In this document: piece by piece, positions 45,217 to 53,775 of the stretch
Position numbering within the stretch: the first letter of the stretch is position 1
Layout of the letters: every line of letters begins with the position of its first letter
Source of the DNA: Acidobacteriota bacterium
Lineage (GTDB): Bacteria; Acidobacteriota; Terriglobia; Acidiferrales; UBA7541
Length of the DNA stretch: 64,000 bases
Reading direction: 5' to 3'
Assembly: GCA_013289715.1 (NCBI GenBank)
Contig: JABCZJ010000005.1
Location: 186,001-250,000, forward strand
Position numbers and translations under genes: made by a program
The notes under the pieces: model-generated
Database searches by the model: none
What the model was told of the DNA's origin: nothing
The model's input: the letters and a program-made list of their open reading frames with translations, nothing else

Positions 45217-45771
45217 TCAGGAGCTGGCCGGAGGATCAGCGAGAGCTTGGCAAACTTCGGCAAACAACCGTCGGTCTCGGCTCGCAAATGTGAGGAATTG
45301 GTTGCCATCCGCGACGTAAGATTCGGGTTGAATTTGATAGAGCTGTTTCCAGAATAAAGTGACCAACGCCTCGACCGCAGGGTTATGCGGGGCAAAATCG
45401 CCGAAGTTTACGAAAATGGAGATGTAGTCCGACTTTGAAGGTACCTCGAAGACATTGCCTTGCCATATCCGTCCAAGTTCCTTTGGAGAATCGAAGATGT
45501 ATCACTCGTCGAAACCTCCGCGCCGCAACTTTTCTACGATTCGAACTTGAGGGCTATAGGCGACCCCACCGCGACTTCGCCATCCAGTGCGCTCCTGTTC
45601 CTCCGTGAGCCGTAGGGGTCCACTATCGAGCGAGGTGACCGCAACGTATTTTCCCGCCAATGTTTCAGGGCATCGCAGCAAAAAACTATCGAGGTCGTGA
45701 AGCCCTGTTGCAAGCCAGTGGTATGTACCGTGAGAGCCTGTGACCGTCGTCGGTGTAGAACTTTCCATCAA
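45217..45771 (-). pseudogene. Hypothetical protein gene interrupted by an in-frame TGA
   Basis: From the ATG at 45771 a frame of 89 codons ends at TGA (45502-45504). The same frame continues without further stops for 94 more codons to TGA at 45217, and the second part is plainly protein-like (YIFDSPKELGRIWQGNVFEVP, SIFVNFGDFAPHNPAVEALVTLFWKQLY, FLTFASRDRRLFAEVCQALA). The simplest reading is a Trp codon TGG mutated to TGA in GFDE-W-YIF. I do not recognise the family. A read error or genuine readthrough are alternatives. Confidence 0.65.
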
Positions 45772-45989
45772 ATTTGCCTCACGAAATTATAGCAACCCGG
45801 CACCCCCTCATACTCCCTACGTTTGTCACAGTCGTCGCTCAACTGATTAACTGTCCAAGTGGATTTCAGGCATTTTGACTTTTCCGGTTGCGCTTATCAG
45901 GCCTTACAAAATATTTCGAGATGTGTGCGCTGTTTCGGTCGACGGTTAAGGGGTAGCGATCATGCTCACGCCAGAAAAGATCGACGTGG

Positions 45990-46748
45990 TCAAGTTTTTC
46001 CAGATGACAACCAATGTTCGAGACGGTCACCGTAAGTGCGGCTGGAGCGGTGCTCTGAGCGGTCCGAAAGGCTAACCATGAATTCCCGGTTCTCGATGGA
46101 GCGCAGCTCCCGAATGCAGCCGGTTCGCACGATTCTCGAGCGATGTATTCGGAGAAACTTGGCCGGGTCGAGCTTCTGTTCCAGAGAATTCATGGTTTCG
46201 CGCAAAAGATGTGAACGCCCGCGAACGTGCAGTTCCGTGTAGTCTCCGGCCGCGCCGATCCAGTCGATATCTTCTACGAGCACGATTTGAATCCGTGAAC
46301 CCGTGCGCACTATGAAGTGCGAAGTATGTTTCTCGGAGTCTCGTCCAAGCATCTGCAGGATTCGCTCTGTCATTCGAATCCTTGATGTCGAATTGTCAAG
46401 CTTACGGGCGCGATCTACGGCCACCGCAAACCGCTCGTCGTCCAGAGGTTTGAGAAGATAATCGAGTGCGTGAACTTCGAATGCCCGCAAGGCGTGCTGT
46501 TCGTAGGCCGTAAGGAAGACGACGCCAGGGAGATTCTCTTTCGGCAAGGCGCGGAGAACCTCAAAGCCATCCATGCCGGGCATTTGTATATCGAGGAACA
46601 CAACATCGGGTGAAAGCTCGAGGATTTTTTGTACTGCGGACAACCCATCCGCACATTCGCCGACGATCTCGATGTCCTTAAATTTTCGCAGCCGCAGAAC
46701 AACACCGCGCCGGGCCAGTCGCTCATCATCGACAATCAGCGCTCGCAC
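45990..46748 (-). CDS. LytTR-type response regulator
   Basis: The 252-aa regulator has a receiver domain (LIVDDERLARRGVVLRL, phosphoacceptor Asp in VVFLDIQMPGMDGFEVL, FLTAYEQHALRAFEVHALDYLLKP) and a C-terminal LytTR DNA-binding domain (IQIVLVEDIDWIGAAGDYTELHV ... FLRIHRSRIVRTGCIREL). LytTR regulators bind repeated short sites, often for envelope or extracellular functions. Its start overlaps the end of the sensor kinase gene by 13 nt, so the two form a two-component pair. Confidence 0.94.
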   Translation of the reverse strand: MRALIVDDERLARRGVVLRLRKFKDIEIVGECADGLSAVQKILELSPDVVFLDIQMPGMDGFEVLRALPKENLPGVVFLTAYEQHALRAFEVHALDYLLKPLDDERFAVAVDRARKLDNSTSRIRMTERILQMLGRDSEKHTSHFIVRTGSRIQIVLVEDIDWIGAAGDYTELHVRGRSHLLRETMNSLEQKLDPAKFLRIHRSRIVRTGCIRELRSIENREFMVSLSDRSEHRSSRTYGDRLEHWLSSGKT

Positions 46749-47836
46749 GAGGAAACCTCTCGCTGCGTGCGCTTTCGAAAAGGTAATTCAACCGTCACTT
46801 CACAACCACCCGCTTCGGGCCATTGCAGCACAAATTTGTGGTCAGCGGCATAGAGGGTCTTCAGACGCTCCGCAGTATTGCTGATCCCGATGCCATTGGC
46901 TGCCCCGTTTGGCGCAACGAGCCCAGAGCTGACAGGCCCGGAATTTTGGACCCTGATCTGCAGTTGAGCGCCTTGAAGTTTGCTCTCGATGCGAATCGTT
47001 CCGCCTTCCACCAGTGAAGCTATACCGTGTCGCACGGCATTTTCGATTAGCGGTTGCAGCAGCATACTCGGTACGAGTGCATCGAAGGTTTCCGGGGAGA
47101 TAGCCACTTCAACCCGCAGCCGCGGACCGAGTCTGGTTTGCTCGATTGCCAAATACTGTTCGGCGAATGCAATTTCTTGAGAAAGTGGCGTCTCCGGCAC
47201 GGCCTCATTGTCCAGGATTGTTCTCAGAAACTCGCCGATCTGCGCCAGCATGCGCGTAGCGGCTGGAGGATTTCCTTCCAGGACAAGCGTGGACACGGCA
47301 TTCAGTGAATTGAACAGGAAATGTGGATTGAGTTGGTAGCGCAAAGCACTAAGCCGGACGTCGCGCACTTCCGCTTCGGCCCGCAGCAACCTTTCTCTTT
47401 CGCGCATCGATTGCTGCCACAGTTTGATGCTGAAGTACAGGCTACACCATACGAAGAGAATGAACGTGGACCGTACCGAAGTTCCGAGCCAGTCGGTCCA
47501 ACGAAACGGGTCATGGGGGACTGTCGCAACTACAATCACATAACCCGCGCTCACTCCCCCTAGCAGAGACCAGGCAAATGCCCGTATCTCCAGAGCGATC
47601 CACGAGAAGGCATGACGCATCAAGGAGCGGCAAACGGGTCGCAGCAGCGAGCTAGCCGCAAATAGCGTAATGAAAAAAACAGTGTTTGCGCGCAGCGCGC
47701 CGGGCTGCCGAAGAAATGGAAGCAAGGAGATGGATCCCCACAGATAGAAACAAAGCCATGCGCCGATCTGGACTGTCCAGAAGGTGGGAAAACCAAGGTC
47801 GTCGCGCTTCAGCACGACGGGTATTTTAGCCCACAA
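46736..47836 (-). CDS. LytS/YehU-type sensor histidine kinase
   Basis: A membrane kinase of 366 aa. The N-terminal third has five or six hydrophobic segments without a recognised sensor domain. The His_kinase motif is RLSALRYQLNPHFLFNSLNAVSTLV, in which the histidine of NPHFLFN is phosphorylated, and the ATPase region has PLIENAVRHGIA and GIGISNTAERLKTLY. The start codon is a TTG at 47836 by the open frame; nearby GTG codons are possible. It partners the LytTR regulator downstream. Confidence 0.92.
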   Translation of the reverse strand: MWAKIPVVLKRDDLGFPTFWTVQIGAWLCFYLWGSISLLPFLRQPGALRANTVFFITLFAASSLLRPVCRSLMRHAFSWIALEIRAFAWSLLGGVSAGYVIVVATVPHDPFRWTDWLGTSVRSTFILFVWCSLYFSIKLWQQSMRERERLLRAEAEVRDVRLSALRYQLNPHFLFNSLNAVSTLVLEGNPPAATRMLAQIGEFLRTILDNEAVPETPLSQEIAFAEQYLAIEQTRLGPRLRVEVAISPETFDALVPSMLLQPLIENAVRHGIASLVEGGTIRIESKLQGAQLQIRVQNSGPVSSGLVAPNGAANGIGISNTAERLKTLYAADHKFVLQWPEAGGCEVTVELPFRKRTQREVSSCER

Positions 47837-47979
47837 GTGGGGCTACGCCGCTTCAGTCCACCGCTCAAAACCCTCGGCTCGTCGCAAAAGTCACTCTAGC
47901 TGCGGATAAGCCGAAGCATCCAAAAGCCGATCCGGTTACCATTTCTAAGTTGAAAGTAATTTCTGAAAAGGAGCCGAGC

Positions 47980-48657
47980 ATGAAGTCTTTGAATCGGATG
48001 AAGGTCTTTGTCGGTGCCCTGTCGATCGGTGTCCTGGCAATCGGCATGGCGATGCCAGGAATGGCTCAGGAACTTCCGAAAGTCTATGACGCGTCCGTGC
48101 CCCGTGAACGTCAGATCGAACTAGCCTTGAGCGCAGCTCCAGCAGAAGTATCAAGCAAGGCCACAGTCTATATTCTTGGGCTCAAAGGCTATGAGAAAGT
48201 TCGCGAAGGCACCAACGGCTTTAGCTGCTATGTCGGCCGGTCATTCGTAAAGCCCACGGAAACGACGGTCGAGCCGACGTGCTTTGACGCCGAAGGCAGT
48301 CGCACCATTTTGATCCGTCGCATTCGCGTGGAGGAACTCCGCGCCAACGGCAAATCGGAGGCAGAGATCAAAGCAGACATCGCGAACGGGTATAAGGAAG
48401 GCCGCTTCCCGGATCCCAGCAAGCCGGGATTCCTCTACATGATGTCGAACGAGAACCGCTTGGGTGACAGTAGTGGCACTGCCAATTTCCCCCCGCACTT
48501 GATGTTTTATGCGCCGGGTATGACGACGAAAGACATGGGATTCGACTCCCCGCCACAGCTCGAATATCTGGGGATGACGCACCCCGGAGCGCTCGATAAT
48601 CTCATAGTCGTTGTCCCAACAGCATCGACGCCGCCGGCTAGCCCCGCTGGTCGTTGA
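47980..48657 (+). CDS. Exported protein of unknown function
   Basis: The ATG at 47980 has AAAAGGAG at good spacing. A signal peptide (VGALSIGVLAIGMAMPGMAQ) gives a mature protein of about 195 residues. It contains PRERQIELALSAAPAEVSSKATVYILGLKGYEKVREGTNGFSCYVGRSF and PHLMFYAPGMTTKDMGF, a pattern I associate with acidobacterial exported proteins without function. Two cysteines (in FSCYVG and EPTCFD) could form a disulfide. It is divergent from the LytS/LytTR pair, which might regulate it (inference from position only). Confidence 0.75.
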   Translation: MKSLNRMKVFVGALSIGVLAIGMAMPGMAQELPKVYDASVPRERQIELALSAAPAEVSSKATVYILGLKGYEKVREGTNGFSCYVGRSFVKPTETTVEPTCFDAEGSRTILIRRIRVEELRANGKSEAEIKADIANGYKEGRFPDPSKPGFLYMMSNENRLGDSSGTANFPPHLMFYAPGMTTKDMGFDSPPQLEYLGMTHPGALDNLIVVVPTASTPPASPAGR

Positions 48658-48784
48658 GGCCGCAGAGCCAAGACATGAAACTTGATATGTAAATTAAAGC
48701 GAGGCGAATTGTCGCAAGCCCACACGACACCGCGCGCGTTACCCTGGCAAAGCGCCTTCATTTTATTTGGTAGTATAGAAATGT

Positions 48785-49405
48785 ATGAAATTGGCCAAGC
48801 GACAAGAAACTAAGCCAACGATTCGCTTTAGTGCCAAGTTGTTTCCGCCCCAGGCAACGGAAAAGCCTGAATCGTGGACCCCTCTCACTCTGCCCAAGAA
48901 CGCCAGTGCGAAGCTTCCAACACGCGGTATGACGATGGTTGAGGGGACTATCAATGGCTTCCCTTTTCGAGCCGCTCTCGAACCAAACGGCAAAGGTAGT
49001 CACTGGCTCAGGGTCAACGAGATCATGCGCGATGGCGCAAGCGCAGACCTTGGAGACACGGTAACGGTGGAGATTGCGCGGGCCGGAGAAGAACCAGAAA
49101 TCAGGGTGCCCAGGGATCTACGCGAAGCCCTTGCAGCCGACCCGCTGGCGCAGGCTGGGTGGGAGGACATCACACCAATGGCGCGCCGCGACTGGGTTTT
49201 CTCGATCTGCTCAGCCAAGCAACCGGAAACGCGCAGGCGCCGGATCGAGAAAGCGTGCGACATGCTTGCCTCTGGCAAGCGACGATTATGTTGTTTTCCC
49301 GGTATAAAGTGGCTTATGCAGAAAAACGCAAAATCATGCGGAATGTGGCTTCCCTTGCCGAACTCAAAAACTCATTCTTCGCCGAGATCGTCAAGCCCTG
49401 ATTAA
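48785..49405 (+). CDS. DUF1905/YdeI-type (OmpD-associated-like) protein with an altered C-terminus
   Basis: The 206-aa product shows the DUF1905 barrel (FSAKLFPPQ, MVEGTINGFPFRAALEPNGKGSHWLRVNEIMRDGASADLGDTVTVEI) and the YdeI/OmpD-associated region (VPRDLREALAADPLAQAGWEDITPMARRDWVFSICSAKQPETRRRRIEKACDMLASGKRRLCCF). Most relatives end near GKRR; here about 37 low-quality residues follow, so the 3' end may have been changed. The stop is 12 nt before the group II intron. TAGTATAGA close to the start could be a -10 box. Confidence 0.82.
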   Translation: MKLAKRQETKPTIRFSAKLFPPQATEKPESWTPLTLPKNASAKLPTRGMTMVEGTINGFPFRAALEPNGKGSHWLRVNEIMRDGASADLGDTVTVEIARAGEEPEIRVPRDLREALAADPLAQAGWEDITPMARRDWVFSICSAKQPETRRRRIEKACDMLASGKRRLCCFPGIKWLMQKNAKSCGMWLPLPNSKTHSSPRSSSPD

Positions 49406-49417
49406 CGCGCAAACCGC

Positions 49418-50112
49418 GTGCGCCGTGAAAAGGTGGTGGTCCACAGCGGGAGTTAAACCCGGCCGGGAACTGGTTCGCTCCACCCGGTAGCAATCGAAGC
49501 AGCGGCGGAGGCAACGAAGCTGCTGAAGCCTTCAGTGTAGAAGGTCGCATAGGCGACTCGGTGAGCATGCAGGCCGTAACGTGAGTAAACGCTGAGCAGG
49601 CCCCGAAAACAGTGATGCAGGAGCCGACCCGCCCCGGTTTCGGGGAAGGCCGAAGCGAATGGAATCGTACGAGCGAACAAATTCCATCCGACCTGCCGGG
49701 GTATTGGCGACGGCATGCAGGCAAAGTGGACCATGCGCAACACGGGAAGTCCCAGCCGTGATCGCAGTAGGGATCAACTGGCAGCTCGTGGGAGAAAGGC
49801 CGGGCCGTGTGGGATGGCGGAGAGGCTCGTAGTACCGAAGAAGCCGGGTAACTCCGGTGGAGGGAAGGGGCTTCAGTTGAAGGCGGACGCAAGCAGCGAC
49901 GGAAAGGGAGAATGGCGATGAGTCTAGCAACTCCCGAATGGTTTCCAGAAGTTGCAGACAGCGTCACATGCGATGGCTACGGCGATTGTGTGAGTCTTCT
50001 CCGAGAGCCGGATGCGGCAAATCCGCACGTCCGGTTCGATGAGCAGGGTGTGGAAACGGAAGCAGGGCGGAGCTAGTGAGGCACCGACCAACGAAAGGGT
50101 CGGCAACCGATA
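49418..50112 (+). mobile_element. ORF-less group II intron (ribozyme) with relic of its reverse transcriptase start
   Basis: The segment begins GTGCGCC, matching the group II 5' consensus GTGYG. Near its 3' end, 50005-50037 is a textbook domain V: GAGCCGGATGCGG and CCGCACGTCCGGTTC pair around a short AAA-containing loop, with the catalytic AGC present. In the domain IV position an ATG at 49918 gives MSLATP, then one frame shift later QKLQTASHAMA, resembling the first residues of group II intron reverse transcriptases; a TGA follows and domain V comes 20 nt later. The rest of the protein gene is gone. Length is about 0.7 kb. The 3' boundary (near CCGAT/AGGTC) is approximate. Confidence 0.82.
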
Positions 50113-50238
50113 GGTCCCACCTAAACCACCGCGCCACACCTCGACTCCACAGATCGGGCCAAAACCACTTGCACGACTTATCGGAACCTAGCCGCGCTCG
50201 GTCAGGCCGAACATGATCATGCTGCACAATTAACCGCG

Positions 50239-52287
50239 TCATCGCGTCGGATATAAGAAACGCCATGGTGAGCGAAAGAAACTCTTCATTACGAATTTCA
50301 GCAATTGCACTTGATCACTATAGGGAACGGAGTAGGCTCGCAATGCCACCCAAGAAGCGATCCCGAAACTGACTCCGAGATTGAGCACGAAGATAATGGC
50401 AATCCCGAGAAGGGTATGAAAAAACCAGTTCTTGTACAGCCAATCTTTCCCAAGGCTGGTCGCTGCCAACGCTAAAGTCCCGGTAGATAACGTTACATGC
50501 CTCACCTCCAAAGGGACGCCGAAGAAGTGCCCAAATGTCGGAACAAATCCCAACGAATAGCCCAGCACGATGCTGGCGCTCCATCCGGATATGTTCTTTT
50601 CGAAAATATCGGAAATACGCCGCATTTTATCGAAACCGAAGCGCAGGCCCAACGGGTGGTCCGCGATCGCATCCGCCAGCCGGTTGTATGTCGCAAAATT
50701 TTCCACCCATCCACCGGCTAACGCCGATGTCCACAAAATCACTCCGGTCAACGCGGCATAGAAACCGGTTCCCGAGGCGAGAGGATCGAGGGTCCGGTAC
50801 ACGTACTGAGAGCTCGACTCGGGAAGGAAGGGTGCAGCGAACCAGTGCAACCACAGGCTGGCAAAGACTATACCTCCGATCGTAACCGTCAGCAGATTTC
50901 CTAACGCGGCGGCGAGCTGCGTACGGGTAATCCGGGTGATAAACACCGTTAGTTTCTCCCAGCGTTCGGACCCCTGTGTTGTGCGGACGATATTGGCGTA
51001 CGTCGCAGCGGTCATAGACGGCTGTTTTGTTGCCAGCGCCAGGCCCAGAGCTTGCAGTACGAGAAAGCTAATCGCGTAATCCGTGCCAGCCAAGAAGCCT
51101 TCGGCAAAGGGCGGGAAGCCGGCAGTTGTGACTCTTATTTTTATGGCTGCCGTTGCGACCGTCAGCAAACCACCTCCCAAGGCCGCCCTCCACATGCCCC
51201 AGTATTCGCTTCGGGTATTGGCAATATAATGTTCACCGGTCTTCCCAGTCCGTTCGACAATCTTTCGTGCCAGCAGTCTGGTATTTTCGCGAACTAGCGC
51301 CCTCAGGCTGAGGTCTTCCAGGCGGCCACGCAGCACGTCGTCGAGCATTCTTTTGACAGCCTGATTGTCGTCTGCACGCTCGGAATATAAGACGTCCACG
51401 ATGCAGGTCAGTCTCCGCAACGATCGTTCGATCGTGAACATGTCGAATTCGAGCGCAGTGCTCACGCCTGTTTGCTCCATCCGCTCGTGCATGTATTCCA
51501 GTTCCGCCCGGCAACTGATCGTCTCTTCCCGCAGAGCCTTCAGCAGGGGTTGCGCCTGCGAAGCCGAACTGCTGTGCGTGAGTTCACCGACCAGCTGCTG
51601 CACTCGATAGAATGGCGAGTCTTCGACAACGTAGGGATGGCACCGTTCCCGAAATTCTGGTGACAAGCCTACTCCTGCCACGTGAGTTCCTAGCAGAACG
51701 AGCGCTTGTCGGAGATCTTCCTTTTGGCGATTCCATGCATGTGGCTCGTTGTCGGGCGAAAGTACTCGCACCGTGCGCTGAAAGAGCTCCTCTGGCCATT
51801 GCAGGAATCCCGCGCTATAGCGATCATCGGGATGTAGCCGAAAAACCAGTTTCGAGAGATCCTCATCCACTCGAGCGGACGGTAAGATTCGTTCTACAAC
51901 TCTGCGCGTCGCTTCGGACCAGAGGCTCTCCCTCGGGTGCAGCCCAGCCTCCGCAAATAGCCCTACAGCTTGGGTTTCTCCGAGCATTACATGAAATGCT
52001 TTTTGAAACGGAACGCGCAGGGCGACGTCCGCTTCGAGCAACGACAAGAGTTCATTCACGCGCGCGATGCGTTGAGACGCCGAAGCCAGCCTTCCGGCAG
52101 ACCTGGTCCAATCCACTAATTTGGAAAATGAGAGGAGGCGGCGGTTCAGATTCGATTCGGCGGAGAATTCTTGCAAAATTCGCTGCAACCGAGTTCTATC
52201 CGCTCGGAGCCTGCTGTTTATAGGGGGCGAATCTCGGACTGCAGCCAACTGCTCGGGTGCCTTCGTCTCTTCGAGGTTGGAGCCCAT
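50239..52287 (-). CDS. Integral membrane protein of the 'site-specific recombinase Gcr' family (function doubtful)
   Basis: The 682-aa protein resembles a family labelled site-specific recombinase in proteobacteria: GEHYIANTRSEYWGMWRAALGGG, ISGWSASIVLGYSLGFVPTFGHFFGVPLEVRHVTLSTGTLALAA. The N-terminal 350 residues are soluble and helical; the C-terminal half has about six membrane helices. I see no serine- or tyrosine-recombinase motif, so the family name probably misleads and a membrane role is likelier. It lies next to the group II intron, downstream of which it converges. Confidence 0.82.
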   Translation of the reverse strand: MGSNLEETKAPEQLAAVRDSPPINSRLRADRTRLQRILQEFSAESNLNRRLLSFSKLVDWTRSAGRLASASQRIARVNELLSLLEADVALRVPFQKAFHVMLGETQAVGLFAEAGLHPRESLWSEATRRVVERILPSARVDEDLSKLVFRLHPDDRYSAGFLQWPEELFQRTVRVLSPDNEPHAWNRQKEDLRQALVLLGTHVAGVGLSPEFRERCHPYVVEDSPFYRVQQLVGELTHSSSASQAQPLLKALREETISCRAELEYMHERMEQTGVSTALEFDMFTIERSLRRLTCIVDVLYSERADDNQAVKRMLDDVLRGRLEDLSLRALVRENTRLLARKIVERTGKTGEHYIANTRSEYWGMWRAALGGGLLTVATAAIKIRVTTAGFPPFAEGFLAGTDYAISFLVLQALGLALATKQPSMTAATYANIVRTTQGSERWEKLTVFITRITRTQLAAALGNLLTVTIGGIVFASLWLHWFAAPFLPESSSQYVYRTLDPLASGTGFYAALTGVILWTSALAGGWVENFATYNRLADAIADHPLGLRFGFDKMRRISDIFEKNISGWSASIVLGYSLGFVPTFGHFFGVPLEVRHVTLSTGTLALAATSLGKDWLYKNWFFHTLLGIAIIFVLNLGVSFGIASWVALRAYSVPYSDQVQLLKFVMKSFFRSPWRFLYPTR

Positions 52288-52488
52288 GCAGATTGCTTTT
52301 GATGCCTCCGATGCGAGGCACAGTCTACATCACGACCACTTGATAGTGAAATTTTCGATGGGATTAAGTCGTTCGCAAAATAACAGGCAAATTCTCGCGT
52401 CCACTAAAGCCATGCAACCGTTTGAATGTTCCACGAAACTGGCCTAGTGCCTGATTTACCGGTAAAGCCCCAGCACCCAAGTTTCCGG

Positions 52489-52908
52489 CTAGGCGACTTT
52501 CCCATCGTTGGGGTCGGAACACAACGGAGGCGGATACGGCTCGGCAACATTTAATCCAAGTTCCTTCGCCCGTTGATAGCATTCCATCGCATCTTTCCAG
52601 TGATGCCGTAGCTCGGGCGGTTGTGAGGCATACAGCGTTCCGAGATTGTTCCATGCGACTGCATTGTTCTGTTCCGCTGCTTTCAGAAGCCACCGCTCGG
52701 CTTCCAACACGTCTCGCTTAACAGCTAAGCCAAGCTGATAAAGCAGCGACAATTGAGTCTGGGCATCCGAGTTGCCCGCAATCGCGTGGGGCAGCGTCAT
52801 CTCGACGACGCGGTCGTACTCTTTTCGCTCGAACGCGTCCATAACTTCATCTGAGTTGAATTCTGTGGAATTCACGACCGCAAATATAGCATCGAGCCGC
52901 TTCGCCAT
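52489..52908 (-). CDS. Sel1/TPR-type repeat protein
   Basis: The 139-aa protein has about two Sel1-like repeats: DAQTQLSLLYQLGLAVKRDVLEAERWLLKAAEQNN and VAWNNLGTLYASQPPELRHHWKDAMECYQRAKELG. Such repeats bind other proteins. No signal peptide is seen, so it is cytoplasmic. It is upstream of the Gcr-family gene on the same strand, 200 nt away. Confidence 0.8.
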   Translation of the reverse strand: MAKRLDAIFAVVNSTEFNSDEVMDAFERKEYDRVVEMTLPHAIAGNSDAQTQLSLLYQLGLAVKRDVLEAERWLLKAAEQNNAVAWNNLGTLYASQPPELRHHWKDAMECYQRAKELGLNVAEPYPPPLCSDPNDGKVA

Positions 52909-53124
52909 GCACGAAGTGCAGATGCCCGGTTACGACGAATCGTCCAGTGACAGGCTGGAAGCTTGTTGGAAAGCCTCGCACTGATTTCTCCACTCGCGGC
53001 GTGTATCTTAGCGAACCCTTTCACAAGTGATCGAAACCCGCTAGCCACACTCCACGTCATTCATACGTACATAGCAATTTTGATTTTCCCGAGTATTGCG
53101 AAGACTAGACGCCGGAGGTGGCCC

Positions 53125-53664
53125 ATGAAAAGCATGCTCGTAGTGTCGTTGCTCACTATGCTTGCGGTGCCCGTGTTCGCCCAGGATCAGGCGACTGCTG
53201 CCCGGACCGCTGCTGGCTGCGGTGCGGACAGTGTTCAGTTCGACGTCAAAACAGACAAGAGTCTGCATCCGCAGGGACAAGCGCCCGCGGGCAAGGCGCT
53301 CGTATATGTTCTCGAAGTAGAGAGGACAGACGCTCAAGCCTTCAAAATAGGCGCCGCGACGATTCGAGTTGGGCTCGACGGCCAGTGGGTGGGCGCAAAT
53401 CACGGCAATACGTACTTCTACTTCCCAGTCGATCCTGGCGACCACAGTCTCTGCGCGAATTGGCAGTCAACCCTCGGAAGGATCTCGAAGTTAGCCTCGG
53501 CTGTCAGCCTTACGGCGGAGACGGGCCAGGTGTACTACTTCCTAACGAAAGTGGATGAGCGAAGTCACGATAATCCTGCTGTATGGATGGAAGCGGTAGA
53601 CCCGGCGGAAGCGAAGCTCCTGATCGCATCCGCATCGCTCAGCGATTTTCATCCCAAGAAATAG
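53125..53664 (+). CDS. Exported DUF2846-like protein
   Basis: The ATG at 53125 is 6 nt after GGAGG. A signal peptide (MLVVSLLTMLAVPVFAQ) precedes a domain of about 155 residues with VYVLEVERTDAQ, IGAATIRVGLDGQWVGANHGNTYFYFPVDPGDHSLCANW and TAETGQVYYFLTKVD. This G-x-W-x-G-x-n...Y-x-y-x-v-x-P-G-x-H pattern recalls DUF2846 proteins. Function unknown. It converges with the large Gly/Tyr-rich protein gene. Confidence 0.8.
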   Translation: MKSMLVVSLLTMLAVPVFAQDQATAARTAAGCGADSVQFDVKTDKSLHPQGQAPAGKALVYVLEVERTDAQAFKIGAATIRVGLDGQWVGANHGNTYFYFPVDPGDHSLCANWQSTLGRISKLASAVSLTAETGQVYYFLTKVDERSHDNPAVWMEAVDPAEAKLLIASASLSDFHPKK

Positions 53665-53775
53665 CGCCATTAACGGCAGAGGGTTCATGCGGATAGCTGC
53701 TGATAACTGGGAATATCACCACCTCGCCGGGGCAGTGCCTGACGAATCAGGAGTTAGCCCGCCGTCGCGGAAGAC

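Noticed and set aside
49314..49967. Minus-strand frames of up to 217 codons over the intron
   Set aside because: They are products of the stable, GC-rich ribozyme sequence; domain V and the 5' consensus explain the region.
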